58,475 bases of DNA from an uncultured Prevotellaceae bacterium (GTDB taxonomy: Bacteria; Bacteroidota; Bacteroidia; Bacteroidales; Bacteroidaceae). The stretch is from the NCBI GenBank assembly GCA_947303855.1, contig CAMYZO010000007.1, positions 1 to 58,475 of the forward strand, in the 5' to 3' direction. Shown in pieces: positions 35,352-43,607 of the stretch (its first letter is position 1; each line of letters starts with the position of its first letter). A program made the position numbers and the translations under genes. The notes beneath the pieces were generated by a model. It saw only the letters and a list, made by a program, of their open reading frames with translations. It made no database searches and was not told where the DNA came from.

Positions 35352-35360
35352 GCAAAGGTA
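35352..35360 (-). promoter_or_regulatory. -7 box of rplS
   Basis: TACCTTTGC on the minus strand, about 97 bp before the rplS ATG. No clear -33 box. Confidence 0.5.
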
Positions 35361-35402
35361 CAAACTTTTTAAGAATTAGATATAAAAAATGACCAATAAG
35401 TG

Positions 35403-35433
35403 CTTGCGTTTAACTTTTTTTTTGTATCTTTGC
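35403..35433 (+). promoter_or_regulatory. Promoter of the split 5'-nucleotidase genes
   Basis: CTTG (35403-35406), 18-bp spacer, TATCTTTGC (35425-35433), 19 bp before the ATG at 35453. Confidence 0.6.
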
Positions 35434-35452
35434 ACCGTAAAACCTTCAGATT

Positions 35453-36217
35453 ATGAAAAAAACTCTCTTACTTTATGCTTTTTCGGGTTCTTTGATACTG
35501 TCAGCTTGCAGCACCCACTACCAGCTCGCGGGTATTGAGCGGACTCGCCTGACTGTTGACTCTCGCTACGACGCAAACCCTGATGCCGCCGCTGCTGCTT
35601 TCCTGGTTCCTTACAAGCACCAGGTGGATTCCGTCATGGGACCGATTATGGGTGAAGTGGCCCATAACATGGCTGCGGAACGGCCGGAGAGCGACCTGTC
35701 GAACTTGCTCAGCGACATCTTGGTGTGGGCCGCCAAGGATTATGGTGAGACACCCGTCTTGGGTGTCTATAATATGGGCGGCATACGTGCTGCACTGGTC
35801 AAGGGCAAGGTAACCTATGGCGACGTGCTCGACATAGCGCCGTTTGAGAACAAAATAGCATTCACGACCCTCAGCGGTGCCAAGCTTCTGGAGCTGTTCC
35901 GCCAGATAGCCCGTCGTGGTGGCGAGGGGGTCAGTCACGGCTGCGAGCTGGTAATCAGCAAGAGTGGTGAGCTGCTCTCTGCCCGTCTGCACGGTGCAGA
36001 GATCGACCCGCAGGCATCCTACCGCCTTACCACCATTGACTATCTGCTGGGCGGTAATGACGGCATGTCGGCCTTGGGCGAGGGGACCGATGTCAACTCG
36101 CCTCAGGAGGTAAGCAACAATACCCGTTTCATTATCATGAACTACTTCAAGGAGAAAGCAGCCCATGGCGAGGTGGTCGATGCCCATGTTGAGGGGAGGA
36201 TTAGAATTGGGGATTGA
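35453..36217 (+). CDS. 5'-nucleotidase C-terminal-domain lipoprotein
   Basis: 254 residues. N-terminal lipoprotein signal MKKTLLLYAFSGSLILSAC (Cys19). The rest is the substrate-binding C-terminal domain of UshA-type 5'-nucleotidases: SDLSNLLSDILVWAAKD, VLGVYNMGGIRAALVKGKVT (usual NxGxIR element), TYGDVLDIAPFENKIAF, and YRLTTIDYLLGGNDGMSAL. The metallophosphoesterase domain that normally precedes it in one chain is encoded by the next gene (36283-37131), so the enzyme is split and the halves are in reversed order. Expected to bind nucleotides in the periplasm as part of a two-subunit enzyme. It ends at the start of a 21-bp repeat. Confidence 0.88.
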   Translation: MKKTLLLYAFSGSLILSACSTHYQLAGIERTRLTVDSRYDANPDAAAAAFLVPYKHQVDSVMGPIMGEVAHNMAAERPESDLSNLLSDILVWAAKDYGETPVLGVYNMGGIRAALVKGKVTYGDVLDIAPFENKIAFTTLSGAKLLELFRQIARRGGEGVSHGCELVISKSGELLSARLHGAEIDPQASYRLTTIDYLLGGNDGMSALGEGTDVNSPQEVSNNTRFIIMNYFKEKAAHGEVVDAHVEGRIRIGD

Positions 36218-36282
36218 AAATTGTGAATTGTGAATTGAAAATTGTGAATTGTGAATTGAAAATTGTGAATTGTGAATTGAAA
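36214..36282 (+). repeat. 21-bp tandem repeat, three exact copies
   Basis: Three exact 21-bp copies (36214-36234, 36235-36255, 36256-36276) plus the first six bases of a fourth, made of GAAAATTGTGAATT-like units. They fill the gap between the two 5'-nucleotidase genes; the stop of the first gene (36215-36217) lies in copy one and the ATG of the second follows directly. The unit length is a multiple of three, so a reading frame (repeat KIVNCEL) stays open through it. Confidence 0.9.
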
Positions 36283-37131
36283 ATGATGAATCGCATATAC
36301 CTTATTATATTAGTGGCACTGCTGACGGCTATGTCCGCCGGTGCCAGGAAGCAGAAGCAGATTGTTATTCTGCATACCAACGACACGCACTCTTGTATCT
36401 TACCGCTGAAGACGGAGCTGTCCGACACGTCACTGGCCGGACGCGGAGGCTTCTTGCGTCGTGTAGCTTTAATCAAGGAGGAACGGCAGAAGCATCCTGA
36501 CCTGTTGCTCTTTGACAGCGGCGATTTCTCGCAGGGTAGCAGCTACTACACCATGTTCAAGGGTGATGTGGAGGTGCAGCTGATGAACCAGATGGGCTAC
36601 GATGCTGCCACTATAGGCAACCATGAGTTTGACTTCGGCCTTGACAACATGACGCGCCTCTTCAAGATGACCAAGTTCCCTATTGTTTGTTCGAACTACG
36701 ATTTTGGCAACAGCGAGTTGAAGGATATCGTGAAGCCTTACATCACCTTGAAGCGGCAGGGCGTGAAGATAGGTGTCTTTGCCCTCTGTCCGAAGCTGAA
36801 GGGTCTGGTGTCGGAGAAGAACTACCTTCCGCTGGTTTATCTTGATCCCGCTGAGGTAGCTCAGCAGATGGTTGGCCTGTTGCGCGGTCAGGAGAAGTGC
36901 GACTTGGTTATCTGCATCAGCCATCTGGGTTGGGGTATTACCGACTATCCTGACAACCGTCTTATTGAGAATACCGCCGGCATCGACCTGTTGCTGGGTG
37001 GACATTCTCACACCTATCTTGAGAAGCTGGAGTATGTCAACGACAAGGCTGGCCGTGCCGTCGGCGTTGACCAGAACGGCAAGCACGGCGCCTTTGTTGG
37101 CAAACTGGTGCTGAGCGTCGAGAAGAAATAA
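36283..37131 (+). CDS. 5'-nucleotidase metallophosphoesterase-domain protein
   Basis: 282 residues, starting at ATG 36283 or 36286 directly after the 21-bp repeat. The hydrophobic N-terminus (RIYLIILVALLTAMSAGA) is a signal peptide; translation of the repeat upstream would destroy it, so the longer frame is rejected. Calcineurin-type phosphoesterase motifs are present: ILHTNDTHSC, FDSGDFSQGS, AATIGNHEFDFG, VICISHLGWG and LLGGHSHTYL, giving the two-metal site of UshA-type enzymes. The nucleotide-binding C-terminal domain is missing here and is supplied by the upstream gene. Predicted periplasmic nucleotide or related phosphatase. Confidence 0.9.
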   Translation: MMNRIYLIILVALLTAMSAGARKQKQIVILHTNDTHSCILPLKTELSDTSLAGRGGFLRRVALIKEERQKHPDLLLFDSGDFSQGSSYYTMFKGDVEVQLMNQMGYDAATIGNHEFDFGLDNMTRLFKMTKFPIVCSNYDFGNSELKDIVKPYITLKRQGVKIGVFALCPKLKGLVSEKNYLPLVYLDPAEVAQQMVGLLRGQEKCDLVICISHLGWGITDYPDNRLIENTAGIDLLLGGHSHTYLEKLEYVNDKAGRAVGVDQNGKHGAFVGKLVLSVEKK

Positions 37132-37152
37132 TAGGCGGCGATAGTCTTTGGG

Positions 37153-38622
37153 CTATTGTCTTACCAGGTTGCGGCCGGCATCAATACGCAGGAAGATGAA
37201 CAGCAGGAAGGTGAAGCCCCAGAGCGACGAGCCGCCGTAGCTGAAGAAGGGCAGGGGTATGCCTATGACGGGTGTCAGGCCCAGCACCATGCCCACGTTG
37301 ATGAAGACGTGGAAGAGGAAGATGCTGAGCACGCAGTAGCCATAGACGCGCCCGAAGCGGTAGGGCTGCCGTTCGGCCAAATGGATGAGCCTGAGGATAA
37401 GGGCCAGAAACAGCAGCAGCACACCGGCCGACCCCAGGAATCCCTCTTCCTCGCCTACGGTACAGAAGATGAAGTCGGTATCCTGTTCGGGCACGTACTT
37501 CAGCTTGGTCTGCGTGCCGTTCAGAAAACCTTTTCCCTCTAATCCGCCAGAGCCGATGGCAATCTCGCTCTGATGCACGTTGTAGCCGGCACCCCGCAGG
37601 TCTTGCTCCAGTCCTAACAGCACGTTGATACGCGTACGCTGGTGGGGCTGCAGCACATGGTTCAGACCGTAGTCGGCCAGATTGAAGAATACCATAGACC
37701 CCAGTGCAAACAAGGCTATCCAGTAGTAGTTACGCAGACGCGTGCCCAGCCCCTGCCACAGCAGGTAGCCTATGAGGATAGCCGTTACCACCAGTTGAAC
37801 CCAGACAATGTCGAACGGGATGACGTAGAGCGACAACAGCAGGGCTGTTACGGTGATGCCGATACAGAAGGCGAAGAGCCGCCAGGCATCGCGGCGGTCA
37901 CGGCAGTAGACCCCCACCATGGCCGATGAGAATAACTGTATGAGCAGCAGCACCGTAAACTTGCCTACCGATGTAGGCGTGTAGGCCAGCATGACATCGG
38001 CATAGCGTATGCCCACTACAAAATACACCACCATGGCCACGGCCGTGAAGAGGATGCTGCCGGGCATACCCTCGCGGTAGAGCATCAGAAACAGTGACAG
38101 GTAGACCAGTGCCGAGCCTGTCTCCCGTTGCAGGACGATGCAGAGCATGGGCACGAGGATGACTGCCAGTGTGGCTGCGAAGTGTTTCCAGTTGTGTATG
38201 TCGTAGTCGTAGACGCTCATCAGCTTGGCCAGTGCCAGTGCCGTGGCAAACTTGGCAAACTCGGCGGGCTGCAGGCGCAGCGGTCCGATAACCAGCCACG
38301 AGTGCGACCCCTTGATGCTGTGCGGATTGAAGATGGTGGCAAAGACCAGTATCAGCATCACGGCGTAGATGACGTAGGCAAACATGTCGTAGAAGCGGTC
38401 GTCGAGCATCAGCAAGACAAACCCGAGCACGATGCTGGTGCCTATCCATACAACCTGCATGCCCGAGCGTGTGCTGAGCGACAGCAGGTCGGGTTCGCCG
38501 AAGTCGAAGCTGGCCCCGCACACGCTCATCCATCCGCCTCCCAGCAAGAGGAGGTAGATGAGAATGGTCCAATAGTCGAGTGAGCGCAGCACGCCCGGCT
38601 GCTTATCTTTCTGTTGTGCCAT
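37153..38622 (-). CDS. rodA: Rod-shape peptidoglycan polymerase RodA
   Basis: SEDS-family glycosyltransferase that polymerises lipid II during cell elongation, working with the transpeptidase encoded just upstream. 489 residues with about ten membrane helices. Recognisable family segments are PHSIKGSHSWLVIGPLRLQP (with EFAKFATALALAK following), QRETGSALVYLSLFLMLYRE, VHQSEIAIGSGGLEGKGFLN and PEQDTDFIFCTVGEEEGFLG. The C-terminal half includes LTPVIGIPLPFFSYGGSS, a hallmark of FtsW/RodA. It is longer than many homologues owing to extra helices in the middle. Its start overlaps the mrdA stop by 20 bp, and it is the last gene of the elongation operon. Confidence 0.94.
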   Translation of the reverse strand: MAQQKDKQPGVLRSLDYWTILIYLLLLGGGWMSVCGASFDFGEPDLLSLSTRSGMQVVWIGTSIVLGFVLLMLDDRFYDMFAYVIYAVMLILVFATIFNPHSIKGSHSWLVIGPLRLQPAEFAKFATALALAKLMSVYDYDIHNWKHFAATLAVILVPMLCIVLQRETGSALVYLSLFLMLYREGMPGSILFTAVAMVVYFVVGIRYADVMLAYTPTSVGKFTVLLLIQLFSSAMVGVYCRDRRDAWRLFAFCIGITVTALLLSLYVIPFDIVWVQLVVTAILIGYLLWQGLGTRLRNYYWIALFALGSMVFFNLADYGLNHVLQPHQRTRINVLLGLEQDLRGAGYNVHQSEIAIGSGGLEGKGFLNGTQTKLKYVPEQDTDFIFCTVGEEEGFLGSAGVLLLFLALILRLIHLAERQPYRFGRVYGYCVLSIFLFHVFINVGMVLGLTPVIGIPLPFFSYGGSSLWGFTFLLFIFLRIDAGRNLVRQ

Positions 38623-40453
38623 AGTTGATGACTTTGTTCTGTATGGTCTCCGCCTTTTTCAGCGAGGCCTCCGACAGTCTGCCGTGTATGTACTGTTCCA
38701 TGATAAGCCCGCCTATGGGCACGCCGAAGGTGGCTCCCCAGCCGCCGTTCTCAACGTAGACGGCAACGGCTATCTTGGGATTGCTCATAGGGGCAAACCC
38801 CATGAACACAGAGTGGTCGTGGCCACGGTTCTGGGCCGTTCCTGTCTTACCGCAGGCCTCGAAGTCGTAACGTGCCAGTTCGTGGCAGGTGCCGCCGAGA
38901 GCCGACGCGCGCATACCTTTTACAATATAGTCGTAGGCATCGTAGCTGGCCATGGAGCGGTGTTTGCGCGTGAAGGTGGTGTCAAGAGGCTCGCCTTGCA
39001 CCTTCTTGACCACGTGGGGCGTGTAGAACCATCCGCGGTTGGCTATGGTGGCTCCCAGGTTGGCTATCTGCAGCGGTGTGGCGTTCACCTCGCCCTGGCC
39101 GATGGCAATCGAGATGATGGTCAGTCCGTTCCACGAGCCTTTGTAGGCCTTGTCGTAGAACTGGGCGTTGGGGATGAGGCCGCGTTTCTCGCCGGGCAGG
39201 TCGATGCCCAGGCGGTAGCCGAATCCCATGCTGACCATATAGTCGCGCCAAATGTTCATGGCGTTTTGCACACTGCCGTACTTCGATGTGTTGCCTATCA
39301 TGTAGTAGAGTCCCCAGCAGAAGTAGCCGTTGCACGACGTTGAGAGTGCCGGCACCAGCGGCAGGGGGGCGGCGTGGCCGTGGCATCCTACGCGCAGCCC
39401 CCTGTAGTGGAAACCTCTGGAGCAGGGGTAGCGTGTCTCTGGCGAGATGATGCCCTCGTTCATAAATGTCAGGCCCTGAGTGGTCTTGAAGGTGGAGCCC
39501 GGCGGGTACTGGCCCATGATGCTGCGGTTGAGCAGGGGTTTCCAGATGTTGCGGCTCAGCTCCAGATGGTTCTTCGAGCGCTGGCGGCCTACCATCAGCC
39601 GTGGGTCGTAGGTGGGCGATGAGACCATGCAGAGCACCTCGCCCGTCGATGGCTCTATGGCTACGATGGAGCCGATCTTGTTCTGCATCAGCCGTTCACC
39701 CAGTGCCTGCAGCTCGAAGTCAATGGCCAGCGTCAGGTTCTTCCCTGGCTTGGGGCGGCGGTCGAAGGCACCGTTCTGATAGGACCCTTGCAGGCGGCCG
39801 TGGGCATCGCGGAGCATAATCTTCACGCCCTTCTCGCCGCGGAGCTGTTTCTCGTAGAAGCGTTCCACACCCAGTTTGCCGATGTAGTCGCCCGGCTGGT
39901 AATAGTCGTCGTTTTCAATATCGGCAGGCGACACCTCGGCCACGTCGCCCAGCACGTGGGCGGCGTAGGGGTATTGGTACTGGCGGATGCTGCGTTTCTG
40001 TACGTAGACGCCTGGGAAGCGGTACATCTTCTCCTGGAAGATGGAGAACTCCTTGTCGGACAGCTGGTTCATGAACAGCTGCTGTGTGTAGCGTGAGTAG
40101 CCGGGATTGCGCGACCGGTCTTTGATGCTGCTCATGCGTGCATCGAACTCTTCGCGGGTGATGTTCAGGGCGCTGCATAACTGCAGGGTGTCCAGGTGGT
40201 CGCCAATTTCGTTCATGACCACCATGATGTCGTAGGCCGGCTGGTTGTACACCAGCAGCTTGCCGTTGCGGTCGGTGATAACGCCTCGCGAGGGGAAGTC
40301 TATTTTCTTGAGGAACGCGTTGGAGTCGGCACTCTTCTTATAGTCGTCACTTGAAATCTGGAGCATGAACAGACGGATGATATAGATGACTACAATAGCT
40401 GTAGCCACCCCGCCAATGACATAGCGTCGGTTTTCAAGCTCATAGTTTTTCAT
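38603..40453 (-). CDS. mrdA: Penicillin-binding protein 2, elongation transpeptidase
   Basis: Cross-links peptidoglycan with RodA. 616 residues: a short cytoplasmic start, one membrane helix (YVIGGVATAIVVIYIIRLFM), a pedestal domain with FPSRGVITDRNGKLLVYNQP, then the transpeptidase. Active-site motifs are all present: SxxK as STFK with Ser near residue 320 (YPPGSTFKTTQG), SxN as STSCNGYF, and KTGTAQN near residue 536. The gene lies 1 bp after mreD and overlaps rodA, as expected in this cluster. A normal class B PBP2. Confidence 0.95.
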   Translation of the reverse strand: MKNYELENRRYVIGGVATAIVVIYIIRLFMLQISSDDYKKSADSNAFLKKIDFPSRGVITDRNGKLLVYNQPAYDIMVVMNEIGDHLDTLQLCSALNITREEFDARMSSIKDRSRNPGYSRYTQQLFMNQLSDKEFSIFQEKMYRFPGVYVQKRSIRQYQYPYAAHVLGDVAEVSPADIENDDYYQPGDYIGKLGVERFYEKQLRGEKGVKIMLRDAHGRLQGSYQNGAFDRRPKPGKNLTLAIDFELQALGERLMQNKIGSIVAIEPSTGEVLCMVSSPTYDPRLMVGRQRSKNHLELSRNIWKPLLNRSIMGQYPPGSTFKTTQGLTFMNEGIISPETRYPCSRGFHYRGLRVGCHGHAAPLPLVPALSTSCNGYFCWGLYYMIGNTSKYGSVQNAMNIWRDYMVSMGFGYRLGIDLPGEKRGLIPNAQFYDKAYKGSWNGLTIISIAIGQGEVNATPLQIANLGATIANRGWFYTPHVVKKVQGEPLDTTFTRKHRSMASYDAYDYIVKGMRASALGGTCHELARYDFEACGKTGTAQNRGHDHSVFMGFAPMSNPKIAVAVYVENGGWGATFGVPIGGLIMEQYIHGRLSEASLKKAETIQNKVINYGTTER

Positions 40454-40454
40454 G

Positions 40455-40952
40455 TTACCTGCGAATGCTTTCCAGTGCCATCAGGAGGATTGTGGTCAGC
40501 AGGGTAGTACCCACGATGCTGATAGCCCACTGCTGCCAGTTGAAGAATCCGAAGGCCTCGATGGTGAAGAATGTCAGACAGTGGATAAACACCAGCATGA
40601 ATGCCAGTGTCGTGAATTTCCAGAAGCCCAGTGCCGCTGCCGACGTCTTGATGTTCTCAGGTGCCTCGCGGGGGATGGACGGTGCCAGCAGGTACGGCTG
40701 CAGGAGGCCGGTCAGCGTCAGCGAGGCGGCGGCCATGCCGGGGGTGTTGCTGAACAGGTCGACGGTCAGTCCGAGGAAGAAGCTCCATAGCAGTGAGGCC
40801 CATTTAGGCATGTTGAGCGGAAAGATAACGACAAAGTAGACATAGAGCAATACCGTGGCATAGCCCAGCAGATGGATGTGGTTGAACACCAGTGCCTGAG
40901 CTAAGCACAGTATCACAAACAGTGCCACTCTCTTCAGTATGTCGATAGTCAT
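40455..40952 (-). CDS. mreD: Rod-shape-determining membrane protein MreD
   Basis: 165 residues from ATG 40952 (MTIDILKRVALFVILCLAQA). The longer upstream frame overlaps mreC and lacks membrane character, so it is rejected. Five or six hydrophobic helices; SFFLGLTVDLFSNTPGMAAA is the conserved MreD segment. A small inner-membrane part of the MreBCD elongation complex. It lies between mreC (17 bp gap) and mrdA (1 bp gap), which makes the call firm although the sequence alone is poorly conserved. Confidence 0.9.
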   Translation of the reverse strand: MTIDILKRVALFVILCLAQALVFNHIHLLGYATVLLYVYFVVIFPLNMPKWASLLWSFFLGLTVDLFSNTPGMAAASLTLTGLLQPYLLAPSIPREAPENIKTSAAALGFWKFTTLAFMLVFIHCLTFFTIEAFGFFNWQQWAISIVGTTLLTTILLMALESIRR

Positions 40953-40969
40953 AATGCCTTGTACGCTTT

Positions 40970-41836
40970 TTATTTCGGAGTCATGGTGATGGAGTCCTGA
41001 GCCTGCTCTTCCAGCAGTTTGCGCTCGGCGAAGCCGCTTTCGCTGATGACACACACGTCGCGCAGGCAGCTGAAGTCGGTCGACAACCGTATCTTCAGAC
41101 GGTAGGAGAGTCCGTCGGCCGAGTCGTAGATCTTCTCAATCTTTCCGGCCAGCACCCCAGGCGGGAAGATGGCCGAATAGCCGCTTGTCTCCACCCATTC
41201 TCCGCGCTTGAAGCGGGCATGCCGTGGGACATCCTCGACGTATGCTACTGCGGGGTCGCCGCCGTACCACTGCAGGTAGCCGAAGTAGTTGCGACCGCGG
41301 ATGACACAGCTGATGCGTGATGCCGAGGCGTTCAGTACGGGAATGACCACTGCATAATGCTCGGAGACCATGTAGACCACGCCCACTACTCCGTTGCCGC
41401 TCGTCACTCCCATGTCTTTCCTCACACCGTCGGCAAGCCCCTTGTCGATGGTTATCAAATTGTCAGCCTTGTTGACGGAGTTGGAGATGACTTTTGCCGG
41501 TATCAGCTGATACTGGCTGAGGAACGCCATTTCCTGACGCTCCACGATGGTTGAGTCGTGGGTCAGGTCGCTGTACAGGCGGCGCAGCTGGCTGACCTGC
41601 CGTTCGAGGTAGAAATTGCGCAGGGTAAGCTCTTCGTTGACGCGTGTGAGCGAGAAGAAGGAGCGTACGTTGGCGTCATATTCGTAAATCTTGCCGGCAA
41701 CGGTGTTGGCCGATGAGAACCATACGCTGCCCTGGTAGCTGTTGTAATTAAACAGCAAGATGCCACTGACTATTTCCAGCAGAAGGAATAATAGCCAGTG
41801 GTAGTACCTTGTGACAAACGCCAGCAGGTTCTTCAT
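40970..41836 (-). CDS. mreC: Rod-shape-determining protein MreC
   Basis: 288 residues: a short cytoplasmic start, one membrane helix (YYHWLLFLLLEIVSGILLFN), a coiled-coil stretch (about 60-100, ELTLRNFYLERQVSQLRRLY), then the periplasmic beta-barrel domain with AKVISNSVNKADNLITIDKG, GNGVVGVVYMVSEHYAVVIP and WVETSGYSAIFPPGVLAGKI. It links MreB to the periplasmic synthesis enzymes. It follows mreB by 4 bp. Confidence 0.94.
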   Translation of the reverse strand: MKNLLAFVTRYYHWLLFLLLEIVSGILLFNYNSYQGSVWFSSANTVAGKIYEYDANVRSFFSLTRVNEELTLRNFYLERQVSQLRRLYSDLTHDSTIVERQEMAFLSQYQLIPAKVISNSVNKADNLITIDKGLADGVRKDMGVTSGNGVVGVVYMVSEHYAVVIPVLNASASRISCVIRGRNYFGYLQWYGGDPAVAYVEDVPRHARFKRGEWVETSGYSAIFPPGVLAGKIEKIYDSADGLSYRLKIRLSTDFSCLRDVCVISESGFAERKLLEEQAQDSITMTPK

Positions 41837-41840
41837 TCGC

Positions 41841-42866
41841 CTATCTCATCAGGAAGGGGAACCGGTCGACATTCTTCAGGGCGATGCCGGCGCCGCGGGC
41901 TACGCAGCGCAGCGGGTCTTCGGCCACGATGAAGGGGATGTTGATCTTGTCGGTCAGACGCTTAGCCAGACCGCGCAGCAGGGCACCGCCGCCTGTGAGG
42001 TAGATGCCGTTCTTGACAATGTCGGCATAAAGCTCGGGGGGCGTGTTCTCCAGGGCTGCCAGCACGGCGGCCTCAATGCGTGCCACGGTCTTGTCGATAC
42101 AGTGGGCTATCTCCTGATAGCATACCGGCACCTCCATGGGCAGGGCCGAGATGCGGTTCGGGCCGTGTACAACGTAGTCCTCAGGGGCTTCGTCGCCCAG
42201 GTCGGTCAGGGCCGAGCCTACATGAATCTTAATGCGCTCAGCCATGCGTTCCGACACTTTCACGTTGTGCTGGCGTGACATATATTCCTGAATGTCAGAG
42301 TTCAGGTCGTCGCCGGCCACCTTGATGCTGGTGTTGGCAACGATGCCGCCCAGCGAGATGACGGCAATCTCTGTGGTGCCGCCGCCGATGTCGACAATCA
42401 TGTTGCCCTCGGGGGCTTCGACGTCGATGCCGATACCGATGGCAGCTGCCATCGGCTCGAAAATCAGGTAGACGTCGCGGCCGTTGGCATGCTCGGCGGA
42501 GTCACGCACGGCGCGCAGCTCTACTTCTGTAGATCCTGAGGGTACGCCGATGACCATGCGCAGCGATGGTGACGAAAAGAAGCGTGAGCCGGTATGTACC
42601 ATCTTGATAAGTCCGCGCATCATCTGCTCGCAGGCAGAGAAGTCGGCTATGACACCATCGCGCAGAGGGCGTATGGTGCGTATGTTGTCGTGTGTTTTCT
42701 CATACATCATCTTGGCCTTCTCGCCTACGGCAATCATCTTGTCGGTGCGGCGGTCGAGGGCCACAACAGACGGCTCGTCAACCACGATTTTGTCATCGCA
42801 GATGATAATCGTGTTGGCAGTGCCAAGGTCCATGGCTATTTCCTGGACGAAACTAAAAAATCCCAT
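41841..42866 (-). CDS. mreB: Actin-like cell-shape protein MreB
   Basis: 341 residues of the bacterial actin family, forming membrane-bound filaments that guide elongation. Nucleotide-binding motifs: IAMDLGTANTIIICDDKIVV (phosphate 1), NMIVDIGGGTTEIAVISLGG (phosphate 2), and GIYLTGGGALLRGLAKRL (adenosine). The amphipathic N-terminus MGFFSFVQE is typical. It lies 31 bp after the IMP cyclohydrolase gene and is co-oriented with mreC, mreD, mrdA and rodA. No unusual residues seen. Confidence 0.97.
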   Translation of the reverse strand: MGFFSFVQEIAMDLGTANTIIICDDKIVVDEPSVVALDRRTDKMIAVGEKAKMMYEKTHDNIRTIRPLRDGVIADFSACEQMMRGLIKMVHTGSRFFSSPSLRMVIGVPSGSTEVELRAVRDSAEHANGRDVYLIFEPMAAAIGIGIDVEAPEGNMIVDIGGGTTEIAVISLGGIVANTSIKVAGDDLNSDIQEYMSRQHNVKVSERMAERIKIHVGSALTDLGDEAPEDYVVHGPNRISALPMEVPVCYQEIAHCIDKTVARIEAAVLAALENTPPELYADIVKNGIYLTGGGALLRGLAKRLTDKINIPFIVAEDPLRCVARGAGIALKNVDRFPFLMR

Positions 42867-42897
42867 TCTGATTTTCTTTCTTTTGATGAATTACAAT

Positions 42898-43494
42898 TTA
42901 CAGTTTGGCAAACCAGTTATGAATGGCGGTATCATAGTGTGAGCTGACACCGAAGGCGCGCTCTGCCAGCAGGCGGCGGTCCTCAATGTCGGTCTGGGCA
43001 CCCTTACGGTTCAGAATGTCGAGCAGCACGCTGTACTCGGCCTTTGACGGTACGATGACCACGTCGTTGAAGTTCTTGGCACCGGCACGGATCAGCGAGA
43101 TGCCGCCAATGTCAATTTTCTCGATGATGTCAGCCTCAGAGGCACCGCTGGCAACGGTCTGCTCAAAGGGGTACAGGTCGACGATGACCAGGTCGATTTC
43201 GGGAATGTCGTATTTTGCCATCTGCTCGCGGTCGCCTTCATTGTTGCGACGGCCCAGAATGCCTCCGAACACTTTCGGATGGAGTGTCTTTACGCGGCCG
43301 CCGAGGATAGAGGGGTACGTTGTGAGGTCTTCAACCTTCTGGCACTCATAGCCGAGCGACTCTATAAAACTTTGAGTACCTCCCGTACTCAGAAACTTCA
43401 CGCCCTCCTGATTCAGCTTCTTCAGCAACTCGTCGAGGCCGTCCTTGTGGAATACCGACACCAATGCGGTCTTAATCTTCTTTGTTTCTGCCAT
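42898..43494 (-). CDS. Stand-alone IMP cyclohydrolase (N-terminal half of PurH)
   Basis: 198 residues equal to the MGS-like IMP cyclohydrolase domain of bifunctional PurH, which closes FAICAR to IMP in the last step of purine synthesis. Landmarks: TALVSVFHKDGLDELLKKLN, FLSTGGTQSFIESLGYE, PSILGGRVKTLHPKVFGGIL, DLVIVDLYPFEQTVASG and IEKIDIGGISLIRAGAKNF. The frame stops cleanly after AIHNWFAKL, where the transformylase domain would begin; that domain is separate at 33408-34595. First gene of the cell-shape operon, with a TACCTTTGC box about 40 bp upstream, so purine and wall synthesis genes share a transcript. Confidence 0.93.
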   Translation of the reverse strand: MAETKKIKTALVSVFHKDGLDELLKKLNQEGVKFLSTGGTQSFIESLGYECQKVEDLTTYPSILGGRVKTLHPKVFGGILGRRNNEGDREQMAKYDIPEIDLVIVDLYPFEQTVASGASEADIIEKIDIGGISLIRAGAKNFNDVVIVPSKAEYSVLLDILNRKGAQTDIEDRRLLAERAFGVSSHYDTAIHNWFAKL

Positions 43495-43533
43495 TTCTAT
43501 ATAACGTTATATGTACATATTTTATTAGGGACT

Positions 43534-43542
43534 GCAAAGGTA
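43534..43542 (-). promoter_or_regulatory. -7 box of the cyclohydrolase-mre-rod operon
   Basis: TACCTTTGC on the minus strand, 40 bp before the first ATG. No clear -33 box. It is the only promoter-like box I see upstream of the six-gene run. Confidence 0.55.
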
Positions 43543-43607
43543 GTAAAAAAGGAGTTACGAACAGCGTTGCAGCCCCGATTTTTTTTGTTTTCTGCTGTTA
43601 AATTGCT

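Noticed and set aside
36214..36282. N-terminal extension of the metallophosphoesterase through the repeat
   Set aside because: It would encode three copies of KIVNCEL before a normal signal peptide and start from a TTG; the ATG after the repeat explains the protein better.
37132..37152. Terminator between the phosphoesterase and rodA
   Set aside because: A short GCGATAG/CTATTGT pairing exists but relies on G-U pairs and has no T-tract.
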